DNA of 64,000 bases from assembly GCF_003576455.2 (NCBI RefSeq), contig NZ_CP032869.1:3348001-3412000 (forward strand), given 5' to 3'. The notes below the pieces were generated by a model. That model did not search any database, was not told the origin of the DNA, and worked only from the letters and a program-made list of their open reading frames with translations. Positions within the stretch are counted from its first letter, which is position 1. Each line of letters begins with the position of its first letter. Shown here piece after piece: positions 1 to 8,319 of the stretch. A program made the translations under genes and the position numbers. Origin of the DNA: Mucilaginibacter celer (lineage in GTDB: Bacteria > Bacteroidota > Bacteroidia > Sphingobacteriales > Sphingobacteriaceae).

Positions 1-1
1 G

Positions 2-922
2 ATTTTTGATCTGGACAGCCCTCCGGGTAAAGATACCATCGAACCGCTTATTCACCCCGACGACCGGCAGACCAGGGCAGATGCCCACGCAGAGGCATTG
101 CAAAGCGGGCAATTGTTTTACGAAGCGAGGCTGTGGCATCAAAACGGCCCCATCCGCTGGGTTAGGGCGCAGGGCAAAGTGTTTTATAAAAGCGATAATG
201 CGCCCGATCGCATCCTGGGTACGGTGCTGGATATTACAGCCTACAAAGAGTTACAGCAACAAAAGGACGATTTTATCAGTATTGCCAGTCACGAACTGAA
301 AACGCCGATCACCAGCCTGAAAGCATCGCTGCAACTGATGGACAGGATAAAGGACAAGTCCGAGCAAACGATGATCCCTAAGCTGATCATGCAATCGCGC
401 AAAAGTGTTGAGCGGGTTAGTGCATTGGTGGAGGATTTGCTTAATGTAAGCCGTTTACAGCAATCGGATATCCGGCTTAATAAAAGTCATTTTATACTGT
501 CGCAACTGGTTAATGCGGTGGCCAACCCCATCAGCATCATCGCCAAACATAAAATTATTATAACCGGCAACCTGGAGCTACAGGTTTACGCCGATGAGCA
601 CCGTATTGACCAGGTACTCACCAATTTTTTAAACAATGCCGTTAAATACGCCCCCTCATCCGAAACTATCGAGGTGGATATCCATACCGCCGAAGACTAT
701 GTAACCGTATCAGTTACCGATTATGGCCCCGGTATTCCTTTCGAAAAACAGCAGCACCTGTTTGATCGCTATTATCGTGTCGATCCTTCGGGCCACCAGG
801 GATCTGGCCTGGGGCTGGGGCTTTATATCTGCGAGGAAATCATCACCCGCCATAACGGCAGCATTGGCGTTAACAGCGTAGAAGGTAAAGGCAGTACGTT
901 TTGGTTCAGGTTGCCATTGTAA
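2..922 (+). CDS. PAS-domain sensor histidine kinase, C-terminal part (5' end outside window)
   Basis: The reading frame is open from the first bases of the window, so the gene starts upstream and only its last ~306 codons are seen. The N-terminal visible part is the end of a PAS fold (WVRAQGKVFY, then ILGTVLDIT, the usual PAS end before the kinase linker). A HisKA dimerisation domain follows with the phospho-acceptor His in SHELKTPI. The HATPase_c domain has an N box (FLNNAVKYA), a G1 box (DYGPGIP) and a G2 box (GSGLGLGLYI). It ends at the usual place after the last strand (GKGSTFWFRLPL). It should autophosphorylate and pass phosphate to a regulator not in this window. The TTG at 98 is internal and is not a start. 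The signal sensed cannot be told from this fragment. Confidence 0.93.
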   Translation: MFDLDSPPGKDTIEPLIHPDDRQTRADAHAEALQSGQLFYEARLWHQNGPIRWVRAQGKVFYKSDNAPDRILGTVLDITAYKELQQQKDDFISIASHELKTPITSLKASLQLMDRIKDKSEQTMIPKLIMQSRKSVERVSALVEDLLNVSRLQQSDIRLNKSHFILSQLVNAVANPISIIAKHKIIITGNLELQVYADEHRIDQVLTNFLNNAVKYAPSSETIEVDIHTAEDYVTVSVTDYGPGIPFEKQQHLFDRYYRVDPSGHQGSGLGLGLYICEEIITRHNGSIGVNSVEGKGSTFWFRLPL

Positions 923-925
923 TAA

Positions 926-972
926 CCAAAAGTAGTGCCACCGTATTGTATTAATGGCGGCACCACTTTTGG
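926..972. terminator. Bidirectional hairpin terminator between convergent genes
   Basis: A 14-bp stem (CCAAAAGTAGTGCC against GGCACCACTTTTGG, one G:T-type mismatch) lies just after the kinase stop at 920-922 and before the stop of the convergent GH127 gene at 990. Confidence 0.6.
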
Positions 973-989
973 CAGCTCAGTTTGAGATT

Positions 990-2981
990 TTACTTAGCCG
1001 CAAACTCCTTATTCATTAAATTTTGCGGAAACCATACCGTCATTTCACCCTTGCCGCGGTTGGCCCATGAGTAGTATGGGATAGCGGTAAAGTTTGTTTT
1101 TTTAAGATTGTTGTTCAGGCCATCCTTACGCATTACCTGCGCTTTAAGTACCATTACACCGTTTAAAAAGTCCTTCTCGAAAACAGGTTTAAATTTGGTG
1201 TTATAAGGGATCACGATATCGCTTACCTTACCATTGTTATCCTTCCATTCGCCGCAGTACATCATGGGGCCGCGTTGCAGGGCAAGGCGGTTGCTATCTA
1301 CCTTAAGGTTTTTATCGGCCACAACTTCTTTAACTTCCATTGGCAGGTTCACCTGTACCTGGTCGCCTTTTTTCCAAACGCGGTTCAATACAGCGTAGCC
1401 ATTTTTAAGCTGATACTTTACCACAGCACCATTTACCTTAATGGTTACGGGCTGCGCTTGTTTGTTACGGAAGGCATAAAGATTTGAGGGGATAGCCTGC
1501 GCACGTGCCCAGCCCGGAATCCTTACCAGCATATTGAAGCGTTTAGGTGCTTCGGACGATACATTAAGCGAGAGCAAACCATTCCAGGGGTAATTGTTGG
1601 TTTGGCTTAGGTTAACCGTGGTATGATCATACTGTAAACTCGCCGATCCGCTAATGAACAGGTTAACGTAAACATTATCATCTTTTTTTGCGTAGATGTA
1701 ACCCGGTAACGACGACAGAAACCTAACCATATTGGTAGGGCAGCACGAACACTCAAACCAACCCGACCGCGCCGGCTCGAGCGATGAGTGTGTAAAGCCA
1801 TCGGTAACCTGCATGGCATTGGTATAAAAAAATGATTTACCATCAAGTCCAACGCCAGAGATGAGTCCGTTATAAAGAATTTTCTCCATCAGGTCGATAT
1901 ATTTCGAATCGCCGTGAAGCAAAAACATGCGCTGGTTCCAGTAAACGTTGCCAATGGCTGCGCAGGTTTCGTTATAGGCCGTAGTGTTAGGCAATTCGTA
2001 GTCGTCGCCAAATCTTTCGCCGTCGGGGATAGCACCTATCCCACCTTGTACATAAATCTTTTTGCTCACCATCTGGTTCCAGATGTGGTCAATGGCGTCC
2101 ATATATTTTTTATCGCCTGTGAGTGCGGCAACATCGGCCATACCCGAGTACAGGTACATGGCGCGTACGGCATGGCCTTCGGGTGTTTCCTGTTCGGTAA
2201 CCGGCATATCATCCTGCCAGTACATGCCGTTTTTCCATGGGTTGCTATCGGTTTTATCGTACCGGCGTTTGCCGCGTTGGTCGATAAAAAATTTGGCCAG
2301 GGTTAAATAATCAGTTTTGCCGGTTATGCGGTACAGGCGCACCAGGCCCATCTCTACAATTTCATGTCCCGGAGCTACGTGCAACTTGCCATCGCCAAAG
2401 GTTTTCACCAGCAGGTCGGCATTTTTCAAAGCTATATTTAAAAAATTGCGTTTGCCGGTGGCGAGGTAATGTGCGCTGGCCGCTTCAAATAAGTGCCCTG
2501 AATTGTATAACTCATGGCTCGACTCATTTTCTTTTACCCAACGCTGGCTACCCGACCACGGGTGCGGGTTCAGCGGATCAATAGTACGGGCCGTATACAG
2601 GTAACCATCTGGTTCCTGGGCTTTAGCTACCACAGCCACCAGCGAATCCACATATCTATCCAACTTAGCATCCGGGTGCACAGCCATCGAATATGAGGCC
2701 CCTTCGATAGTTTTGTAAATATCGGTGTCATCAAACGGAAACTTGGTGCAAAACTTGCCTGTACGGGTGGCGGCCATCTCGAAGTTTTTAACGCGGCCGG
2801 TGTTTTCGCAGCGCGCAAATGATGCCGGGATAGTAACGGTGCGATTAGTTTCAACGCGGGGCAACCAAAAATGGTCGTTCAGTTTTACATCGGTAAAGGG
2901 TACGGGTTTTATGGGGTAGTCTTTAACCTGGGCTGTAGCCGTGCCGGCTGCTAAGCCAAGCACCAGTATCAATTGCTTCAT
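990..2981 (-). CDS. Secreted glycoside hydrolase family 127 (beta-L-arabinofuranosidase-like)
   Basis: A 663-residue protein with an N-terminal signal peptide (MKQLILVLGLAAGTATAQ, cleavage likely after TATA), so exported to the periplasm. The body matches the GH127/DUF1680 family: an (alpha/alpha)6 barrel region followed by beta domains. The family's zinc/catalytic residues are visible: Glu and Cys in YNETCAAIG (around residue 338-340) and the pair in FECSCCPTN (around 411-414). In characterised GH127 enzymes a Cys acts as nucleophile and is coordinated to zinc with the neighbouring Glu and Cys residues. HELYNSGHLFEAA is another conserved barrel motif. The expected role is release of L-arabinofuranose from plant glycans. 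It stands alone, with no SusC/SusD partner in view, so it is not part of a polysaccharide utilisation locus here. The substrate is inferred from the family only. Confidence 0.88.
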   Translation of the reverse strand: MKQLILVLGLAAGTATAQVKDYPIKPVPFTDVKLNDHFWLPRVETNRTVTIPASFARCENTGRVKNFEMAATRTGKFCTKFPFDDTDIYKTIEGASYSMAVHPDAKLDRYVDSLVAVVAKAQEPDGYLYTARTIDPLNPHPWSGSQRWVKENESSHELYNSGHLFEAASAHYLATGKRNFLNIALKNADLLVKTFGDGKLHVAPGHEIVEMGLVRLYRITGKTDYLTLAKFFIDQRGKRRYDKTDSNPWKNGMYWQDDMPVTEQETPEGHAVRAMYLYSGMADVAALTGDKKYMDAIDHIWNQMVSKKIYVQGGIGAIPDGERFGDDYELPNTTAYNETCAAIGNVYWNQRMFLLHGDSKYIDLMEKILYNGLISGVGLDGKSFFYTNAMQVTDGFTHSSLEPARSGWFECSCCPTNMVRFLSSLPGYIYAKKDDNVYVNLFISGSASLQYDHTTVNLSQTNNYPWNGLLSLNVSSEAPKRFNMLVRIPGWARAQAIPSNLYAFRNKQAQPVTIKVNGAVVKYQLKNGYAVLNRVWKKGDQVQVNLPMEVKEVVADKNLKVDSNRLALQRGPMMYCGEWKDNNGKVSDIVIPYNTKFKPVFEKDFLNGVMVLKAQVMRKDGLNNNLKKTNFTAIPYYSWANRGKGEMTVWFPQNLMNKEFAAK

Positions 2982-3529
2982 AATCTTGTTTATCCGGTTT
3001 AAAATTGAAGGTTAAGGTAGATAAAAAACTATGATTGTGAAATTAACACTTAATTTTTTTGATAGATTTTTTTCTTAAGAACAACAAGTTAGGCTAAGTG
3101 GTAAATAAATATTATGATTGGCCAAAAAAGGAACAATCTATTTCTCTTCGTATTTTTAATTCTTTGATACTATTTTAAAAACTCTATTTATCAGAGTTAC
3201 ACATATCTGATAATTGCGATATCTCAAAGTAACTTTCTGAAAACAGCAGACTACATTTAAGGCAAAATACGAACCAAACGCATGAGTTTTACGCCCAATC
3301 TTCTTTAATTATTCAAAGGCTTAAATGCAAAATATTTTAAAAAAGTCTGCTTTCCTTTAGTAAAGTTACTTATCTTTAAATGAGACATTTATTAAAATAT
3401 TTTCGATTAAAGTAATAAAAAAAGAGAAACTTTTTTATTAAAATCAAGATGTTTTGCTGAGCATTTCTTAGCAAAATTAGTGCTTTGTAATTATAACCAA
3501 TCATTGATGCTAACCTAACCTTATCAAAA
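2982..3529. other. AT-rich intergenic leader upstream of the TIR genes
   Basis: 548 bases without a convincing gene. It becomes strongly AT-rich compared with the flanking GH127 gene, and the same bias continues through both TIR genes. An inverted repeat TTTTGCT (3452-3458) / AGCAAAA (3470-3476) lies about 55-80 bases before the first TIR start and could be an operator or part of the promoter. No clear TAnnTTTG box was found; GTGCTTTG at 3480-3487 is the nearest approach. No tRNA, integrase or repeat was recognised. Confidence 0.5.
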
Positions 3530-4429
3530 ATGAAATATGATATATTCTTATCTTATGCCACAGAGGAGAAAGAAAAAATTGCACGACCATTAGCCATTGC
3601 GTTATCAGAACTTGATTATAAGGTATGGTTTGATGCTAACGTCATGAGTATCGGAGACTCTATTAAGAAAACAATTGACGACGGCATCCTCAATTCTAAC
3701 TATGGAATAATAATTATATCCAAATCCTATCTGAGTAAACATTGGACAACTTACGAATTGAATTGGTTTGCTGCTAAAGAGAAATTAGGAGTTAAAAACT
3801 ACATCATTCCGATTTGGCACGAAATAAGGCCAAATGAGATAGAATCATTTTTAATATCGCTGGATAATAGTTTAAAACAATATAATGAGTCGCTACCAGC
3901 TATAGTGATTGAGGTATTGAAAAACTTTGTAAATAATTTTGATATAACAACTGAAGATATAGCCGATGTATTGGCAAATAAAATAAAAGCTATAATTAAC
4001 AAGCCAGCAGTTAACAAAGTTATCAATAATATAACTGAAGAAGAAGAAAATGTAATATTAAAAGCTGCCTATACAATAGAATTATATAATGAATGGCATT
4101 GGCCTAATTTTAAGAAAAGTATAAAATATACTACGGAATGGATTACGGCTAACAAGTTAAACAATATCACAATGATTCCACTATCTGAAGTTGAAGATAG
4201 GGGCGGGATATTAGAATACCATGTTTTTGAAATAATCCATTTTTATGAAAAGTGGGCATTATTATCAAAAGCAAAAGTTATTAATGTGGATCAAATATTT
4301 ATGTTACTTGGTGAATACTCATCTTTTTTTGAAGAAAATTTAATTTCCCCTCTGTTGAAAACACCAGAAAAAAACGAGGATTTTAAAAACCTACTACACT
4401 TGATAAAAACAGAGTTATTAAACAAATAG
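3530..4429 (+). CDS. TIR-domain protein with intact catalytic Glu (TIR-A)
   Basis: A 299-residue soluble protein without signal peptide. Residues 1 to ~110 form a bacterial TIR domain: MKYDIFLSYATEEKEKIARP (strand A and helix A), YKVWFDANVMSIGDS (BB-loop region with Trp33, Asp35, Gly42-Asp43-Ser44), YGIIIISKSYLSKHW, then the putative NADase Glu76 in TTYELNWF, and IIPIWHEI. TIR domains with this Glu commonly hydrolyse NAD+ or make cyclic ADP-ribose-type signals. A linker (~110-175) leads to a helical C-terminal domain (~180-295; YTIELYNEWHWPNF, HFYEKWALLSKA) of unknown role that is shared with the next gene. Base composition is much more AT-rich than the neighbours, suggesting horizontal acquisition. 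The next gene starts 8 bases after this stop, so the two are likely one operon. An anti-phage or abortive-infection role is inferred from the family, not shown. Confidence 0.9.
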   Translation: MKYDIFLSYATEEKEKIARPLAIALSELDYKVWFDANVMSIGDSIKKTIDDGILNSNYGIIIISKSYLSKHWTTYELNWFAAKEKLGVKNYIIPIWHEIRPNEIESFLISLDNSLKQYNESLPAIVIEVLKNFVNNFDITTEDIADVLANKIKAIINKPAVNKVINNITEEEENVILKAAYTIELYNEWHWPNFKKSIKYTTEWITANKLNNITMIPLSEVEDRGGILEYHVFEIIHFYEKWALLSKAKVINVDQIFMLLGEYSSFFEENLISPLLKTPEKNEDFKNLLHLIKTELLNK

Positions 4430-4437
4430 TATAATTG

Positions 4438-5307
4438 ATGAAATATGATGCATTTATTTGCTTTGCCCCGGAAGATAAAGAAGGTATAGCTTTACCAATT
4501 GCCGATGGGCTAAAAAAAATAGGATATGAAATTCGCCCTGATGAATTTTTATCGGAAGATAACGAAGCGATTCGAATAAAAATTGAAAATGGATTAAAGG
4601 ATTCACACTTCGGAATTATTATTTTAAGTGAGGTTTTCATGCAAATGATTTCCTCAAAGTCAGACCTTGACACCTTTCTTATCCGACAAAATGTTTCAGG
4701 AGAGAAAATCTTATTACCGGTATGGCATAACGTTACTCCAGGCATTATTGAAAAATATTCAGTTTCACTTACCGATAGAGTGTACGCGATAACTAATATT
4801 GGGTTAGATTCTGTAATCGCCAGTTTGGCAAGTGTTATGTTATCTCCTATTAACATCGCATCAAGCGGATCAGAAAGAAGGCATGAGATTCAGAAAATCA
4901 TGACAAAGCCAAAATATACAATGAATTTATATAACGAGTGGCATTCAGATCTGATAAGGGAAAGTAGGATTGCTGTAAGTGCCTGGGTTAGGCGGCTTGA
5001 AAACAATCAAAAAGAAATGCCCAATTTATCAGATTTGAGAAACGAACGCGATATAATAGTAAACCATATCGACAGGCTATTAATCTATTATGATCAATGG
5101 GCAATATTTGCGAAGGAAGAAAAAATAGATAATGATTTAATTTTAAAACTTCTCAGTTCATACCTGGCGTGGTATTATAAAATTTTTATACTTCCTTTGA
5201 GTTTAGCTAATCAGACAGACAATGAGTTTACTCATAGACTGAATATTATTAAGAACGAAGTATTTACCAATCAGATGTTTAAATATAATTCTCTTCAATT
5301 CGACTAA
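4438..5307 (+). CDS. TIR-domain paralogue with degenerate active site (TIR-B)
   Basis: 289 residues from the ATG at 4438 (the TTG at 4435 is an unneeded earlier start). It is a paralogue of the preceding gene along its whole length: MKYDAFICFAPEDKEGIALP aligns gap-free with the start of TIR-A, and the C-terminal helical domain repeats YTMNLYNEWHSDL and IYYDQWAIFAKEEK. The TIR catalytic features are altered. The aligned position 76 is Asp instead of Glu (SKSDLDTF), Trp33 is Arg, Trp72 is Ser, and the GDS of the BB loop is NEA. It may therefore be a non-catalytic partner that binds or regulates TIR-A, although Glu-to-Asp could leave weak activity. The two genes probably arose by tandem duplication and then diverged. 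Composition is AT-rich like TIR-A. Confidence 0.88.
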   Translation: MKYDAFICFAPEDKEGIALPIADGLKKIGYEIRPDEFLSEDNEAIRIKIENGLKDSHFGIIILSEVFMQMISSKSDLDTFLIRQNVSGEKILLPVWHNVTPGIIEKYSVSLTDRVYAITNIGLDSVIASLASVMLSPINIASSGSERRHEIQKIMTKPKYTMNLYNEWHSDLIRESRIAVSAWVRRLENNQKEMPNLSDLRNERDIIVNHIDRLLIYYDQWAIFAKEEKIDNDLILKLLSSYLAWYYKIFILPLSLANQTDNEFTHRLNIIKNEVFTNQMFKYNSLQFD

Positions 5308-5309
5308 TA

Positions 5310-5340
5310 GATCATTTTAAAAGATGATCAATAAAAAATT
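5310..5340 (+). terminator. Hairpin after the TIR gene pair
   Basis: GATCATTTTAAAAGATGATC (5310-5329) is an imperfect palindrome starting three bases after the TIR-B stop and followed by an A/T-rich tract. It is a plausible terminator for the two-gene TIR operon. Confidence 0.4.
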
Positions 5341-5484
5341 TAAACTCTAAAACAATTAAATAAAGATGTATTTAAAACGAAAATCCGACCATCCGCTCCT
5401 ACTTGATAAATAAGCGATCAAAGCAGCCCCAAGCTCTTTTTCATTTGATAATTTATGCTCTTATTACATAATCTCGAGTCACAA

Positions 5485-8112
5485 CTACAATATCTCCACA
5501 TATCCGTCCATCCCGTTCACCCTTATCCGTTGCCCATCCGCAATCAGCTTAGTCGCATTCTCTACCCCTACAACTGCCGGCAGCCCATATTCGCGGGCTA
5601 TTACCGCCCCGTGTGTCATCAGGCCGCCAACTTCGGTTACCAGGCCTTTTATGGATACAAACAACGGAGTCCAGCTGGGGTCGGTAAATACAGTTACCAG
5701 GATATCTCCTTCTTCCAGGCTGGCATCGGCCATGTTTAATATTACACGTGCCCTGCCCTCAATAATACCGGCAGAAACCGGTAATCCTATCAAGGCCTTT
5801 TCAGGCAGGTTTTCTCTTTGATATTTACCCGTAATAATTTCACCATCGGAGGTGATAACCCGTGGTGGATTTAATTTTTCGTGTATTTTATGCTCTTCTT
5901 TCCGGGTACCAATAAGGGATTGATCTATCTTATTAAGATGTACCGCTTCGCGAAATTCCTGAAAAGAGAGATAATACACGTCTTCTTTTTTTTCAATAAA
6001 CTTAGCCCTTACCAGTTTTTCGGCTTCGCGCAGCAGAGCCTGCTTATAAACCCAAAGGCGGCTAACTATACAGTATTTAGGATATTCGCGATAACCTGCA
6101 AAATCACGAAGCTGGTTGATCATTTGCCCGGCTTCTTCCGCTTTTTTATCTCCATCCGGCAGTTGCCTCAAACTATTCAATAATTCCTGTTTCTTGTTCA
6201 ATGCTTCCTGTAATCCCTTCTCAAATTTGCGGCTGCCTGCGCCTGGCTCAAAATTTTTGATATTGCCAAGAATGATGGGCAAAAGCAATTTGGGGCTTTC
6301 GCTCCATCGTGTTTGGGTAATATCAATTTCTCCTGCGCAACGCATGCCGTATTTTTGCAGATAAGCCATGATAGCATTGCGGGTTTCTTCACCGCCTTTA
6401 AATTTTGGCAATTCATCCAAAAAACTATCATCCTGTACCACCTGCAAATGAGCAATTACTTCCGGGTACGGGCGGATTACATCGGCCACATCCAGTAACG
6501 CCAGCCCCATTTCGGAAGTTACATTGTTAGCCTGCGATTGAGAGAGCTTATCGGCCGTATTTTTTTCACCCAGCCATTCCATCATTTTTTCATTGATCCA
6601 GGTTGAAGCATTGATGCCGGCCATAATAGCAGCCATGTTTTGCGGTCCGAATAAATCCTGCCTCATGTGCTGTAGATCCTTAACTATAAAATCAAACAGA
6701 TCGGTTCCTGATTTGCTTTGAATCTCTTGTTTTAAGGCTCCAACCGATGCTTCATTACTTTCAATCAGATCAGGAATCATAGCAGGGTCGGCTTTCGCCG
6801 ACACGGGAGGTACCGTAGGATGAGTTTCATTATTCCCTTTACCGGCATCCCCGCTATCATCCGGCAATAGTTTTATAAAATCATCCTGCTCAATAAGTGT
6901 AACAAGTGCATCTTTTATCAACGGATCATGCTGCCCCATGGCTTTCAGCAGCATTTGCCGCCCGGTAGCCAACTTCAGGCTATCCGCAACATCAACAAAT
7001 AACCGGCCACCTGCCTTATACATAGGCCGGGCGGCTGTTAGCTGCCATAACGATAAGCCCAATGGCCGCATGGCATCCGTCATCATTTGCTGATGCCCTA
7101 CAGATATATAAACATGTTTTTCCTGATCATTTGCGTCGGGTATGGGATATAAAGTGGTTATGGGCCGGCTTTGTACAATATAAAACACACCATCGGCCAA
7201 GCACCATTCAATATCCTGCGGGCAGCCAAAATGTTGTTCAATCTTCCGGCCGATATGTTCAAGCTTTAAAATCTCTTCATCGCTAAGCACCTGGACATTT
7301 TGCCGTTCAGGTTCAATTTGCTGTTGTTGGGTACCGCCAGCTTTTACTGCATAAACCGCCAGCTTTTTTAAGGGGATGTTTTTGCCGGTAATAGTACCAT
7401 TGCGAACTTTATAGTTATCGGCATTTACCAGGCCGGAAACCATAGCTTCACCAAGCCCGTAAACTGCATCAATAGAAACTATCTTCCGGTTTGAAGTAAC
7501 GGGATCGGCAGTGAACAGTACGCCGGCAGCCTGAGGGAAAACCATTTTTTGTACCACCACGGCCAATTGAACCTTACTATGATCAAAACCGTTTTGAATG
7601 CGGTACATAATTGCCCTTTCGGTAAATAGCGAGGCCCAACACTTGCTGATGTGCTTAAGGATAGCCTCCCTGCCTATAATGTTCAGATAGGTATCCTGTT
7701 GCCCTGCAAAGGATGCTGTTGGTAAATCCTCGGCCGTTGCGCTCGATCTGATTGCAAAAGCGTCTTCTGCATCAAATTTTGTAAGATGTGCTATGATATC
7801 CGCTTCAATCGCTGATGGGATAAAAGCGTCTTCAATATGCTTACGTATTTCAGCACCTAACTCATTTATTTTAGTACGGTCGGCAGCATTTAATGATGAT
7901 AACTGTTCAAACAAACTGTCAAGTACCGGCAATGTTCCAATTATGGCATTGAAAGCCCCCGTTAAAACGCAAAAGCCATCCGGCACATTAACTCCTTCAA
8001 TCCGGGATAGCTCGCCCAGGTTAGCGCTCTTGCCCCCTGCTATTGCAAGTTGTGTTTTATCGAGATGATGAAAATCTGAAATAAAGGCGGTTGCATTATG
8101 GTTACCTGTCAT
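5485..8112 (-). CDS. rph: Rifamycin-inactivating phosphotransferase (RPH)
   Basis: An 875-residue cytosolic enzyme related to PEP synthase, as long as characterised rifampin phosphotransferases (~865). In order: an ATP-grasp/PEP-pyruvate-binding domain (residues ~1-320; GGKSANLGELSR, AIRSSATAEDLPTASFAGQQ, DIEWCLADGVFYIVQSRPIT), a rifampin-binding helical domain (~330-760; VGHQQMMTDAMRPLGLS is characteristic of RPH rather than PEP synthase), and a swivelling His domain (~770-875) with the phospho-carrier His834 in GGLMTHGAVIAREYG. RPH uses ATP to phosphorylate the ansa-bridge hydroxyl of rifamycins, giving AMP and phosphate. It stands alone as a single gene, with a 10-bp inverted repeat just upstream. 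Confusion with a general pyruvate,phosphate dikinase-like protein is possible, but the middle-domain motif argues for RPH. Rifampicin resistance in the host is inferred. Confidence 0.87.
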   Translation of the reverse strand: MTGNHNATAFISDFHHLDKTQLAIAGGKSANLGELSRIEGVNVPDGFCVLTGAFNAIIGTLPVLDSLFEQLSSLNAADRTKINELGAEIRKHIEDAFIPSAIEADIIAHLTKFDAEDAFAIRSSATAEDLPTASFAGQQDTYLNIIGREAILKHISKCWASLFTERAIMYRIQNGFDHSKVQLAVVVQKMVFPQAAGVLFTADPVTSNRKIVSIDAVYGLGEAMVSGLVNADNYKVRNGTITGKNIPLKKLAVYAVKAGGTQQQQIEPERQNVQVLSDEEILKLEHIGRKIEQHFGCPQDIEWCLADGVFYIVQSRPITTLYPIPDANDQEKHVYISVGHQQMMTDAMRPLGLSLWQLTAARPMYKAGGRLFVDVADSLKLATGRQMLLKAMGQHDPLIKDALVTLIEQDDFIKLLPDDSGDAGKGNNETHPTVPPVSAKADPAMIPDLIESNEASVGALKQEIQSKSGTDLFDFIVKDLQHMRQDLFGPQNMAAIMAGINASTWINEKMMEWLGEKNTADKLSQSQANNVTSEMGLALLDVADVIRPYPEVIAHLQVVQDDSFLDELPKFKGGEETRNAIMAYLQKYGMRCAGEIDITQTRWSESPKLLLPIILGNIKNFEPGAGSRKFEKGLQEALNKKQELLNSLRQLPDGDKKAEEAGQMINQLRDFAGYREYPKYCIVSRLWVYKQALLREAEKLVRAKFIEKKEDVYYLSFQEFREAVHLNKIDQSLIGTRKEEHKIHEKLNPPRVITSDGEIITGKYQRENLPEKALIGLPVSAGIIEGRARVILNMADASLEEGDILVTVFTDPSWTPLFVSIKGLVTEVGGLMTHGAVIAREYGLPAVVGVENATKLIADGQRIRVNGMDGYVEIL

Positions 8113-8120
8113 ATAAATAG

Positions 8121-8180
8121 TGGCTTGTAATTGCTTAAGATATCAGCACTGTAGGATTGATTTACAGTATTTACAAGCCA
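8121..8180. promoter_or_regulatory. 10-bp inverted repeat in the rph upstream region (possible operator)
   Basis: TGGCTTGTAA (8121-8130) and its exact reverse complement TTACAAGCCA (8171-8180) are 40 bases apart. The proximal copy is 9-18 bases from the rph start codon. Spaced inverted copies of this type suit a dimeric regulator or a leader hairpin. No known regulator motif was recognised. Confidence 0.4.
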
Positions 8181-8319
8181 AATATATTTATGTGCAAACG
8201 CTTAAAACGGCTTTTTGAAGTATATTTTTTCAGGCAGACTATCAGGGTGCTTTTTGCGTTATATAGCAAAAAGCGCCCAAACAAAACAGCCAAAAATCAA
8301 GATAAAGCCTGCGATTTTA

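Noticed and set aside
5485..8112. Annotation of this gene as phosphoenolpyruvate synthase
   Set aside because: The middle domain carries an RPH-type motif (VGHQQMMTDAMRPLGLS) and the length and C-terminus match rifamycin phosphotransferases better.
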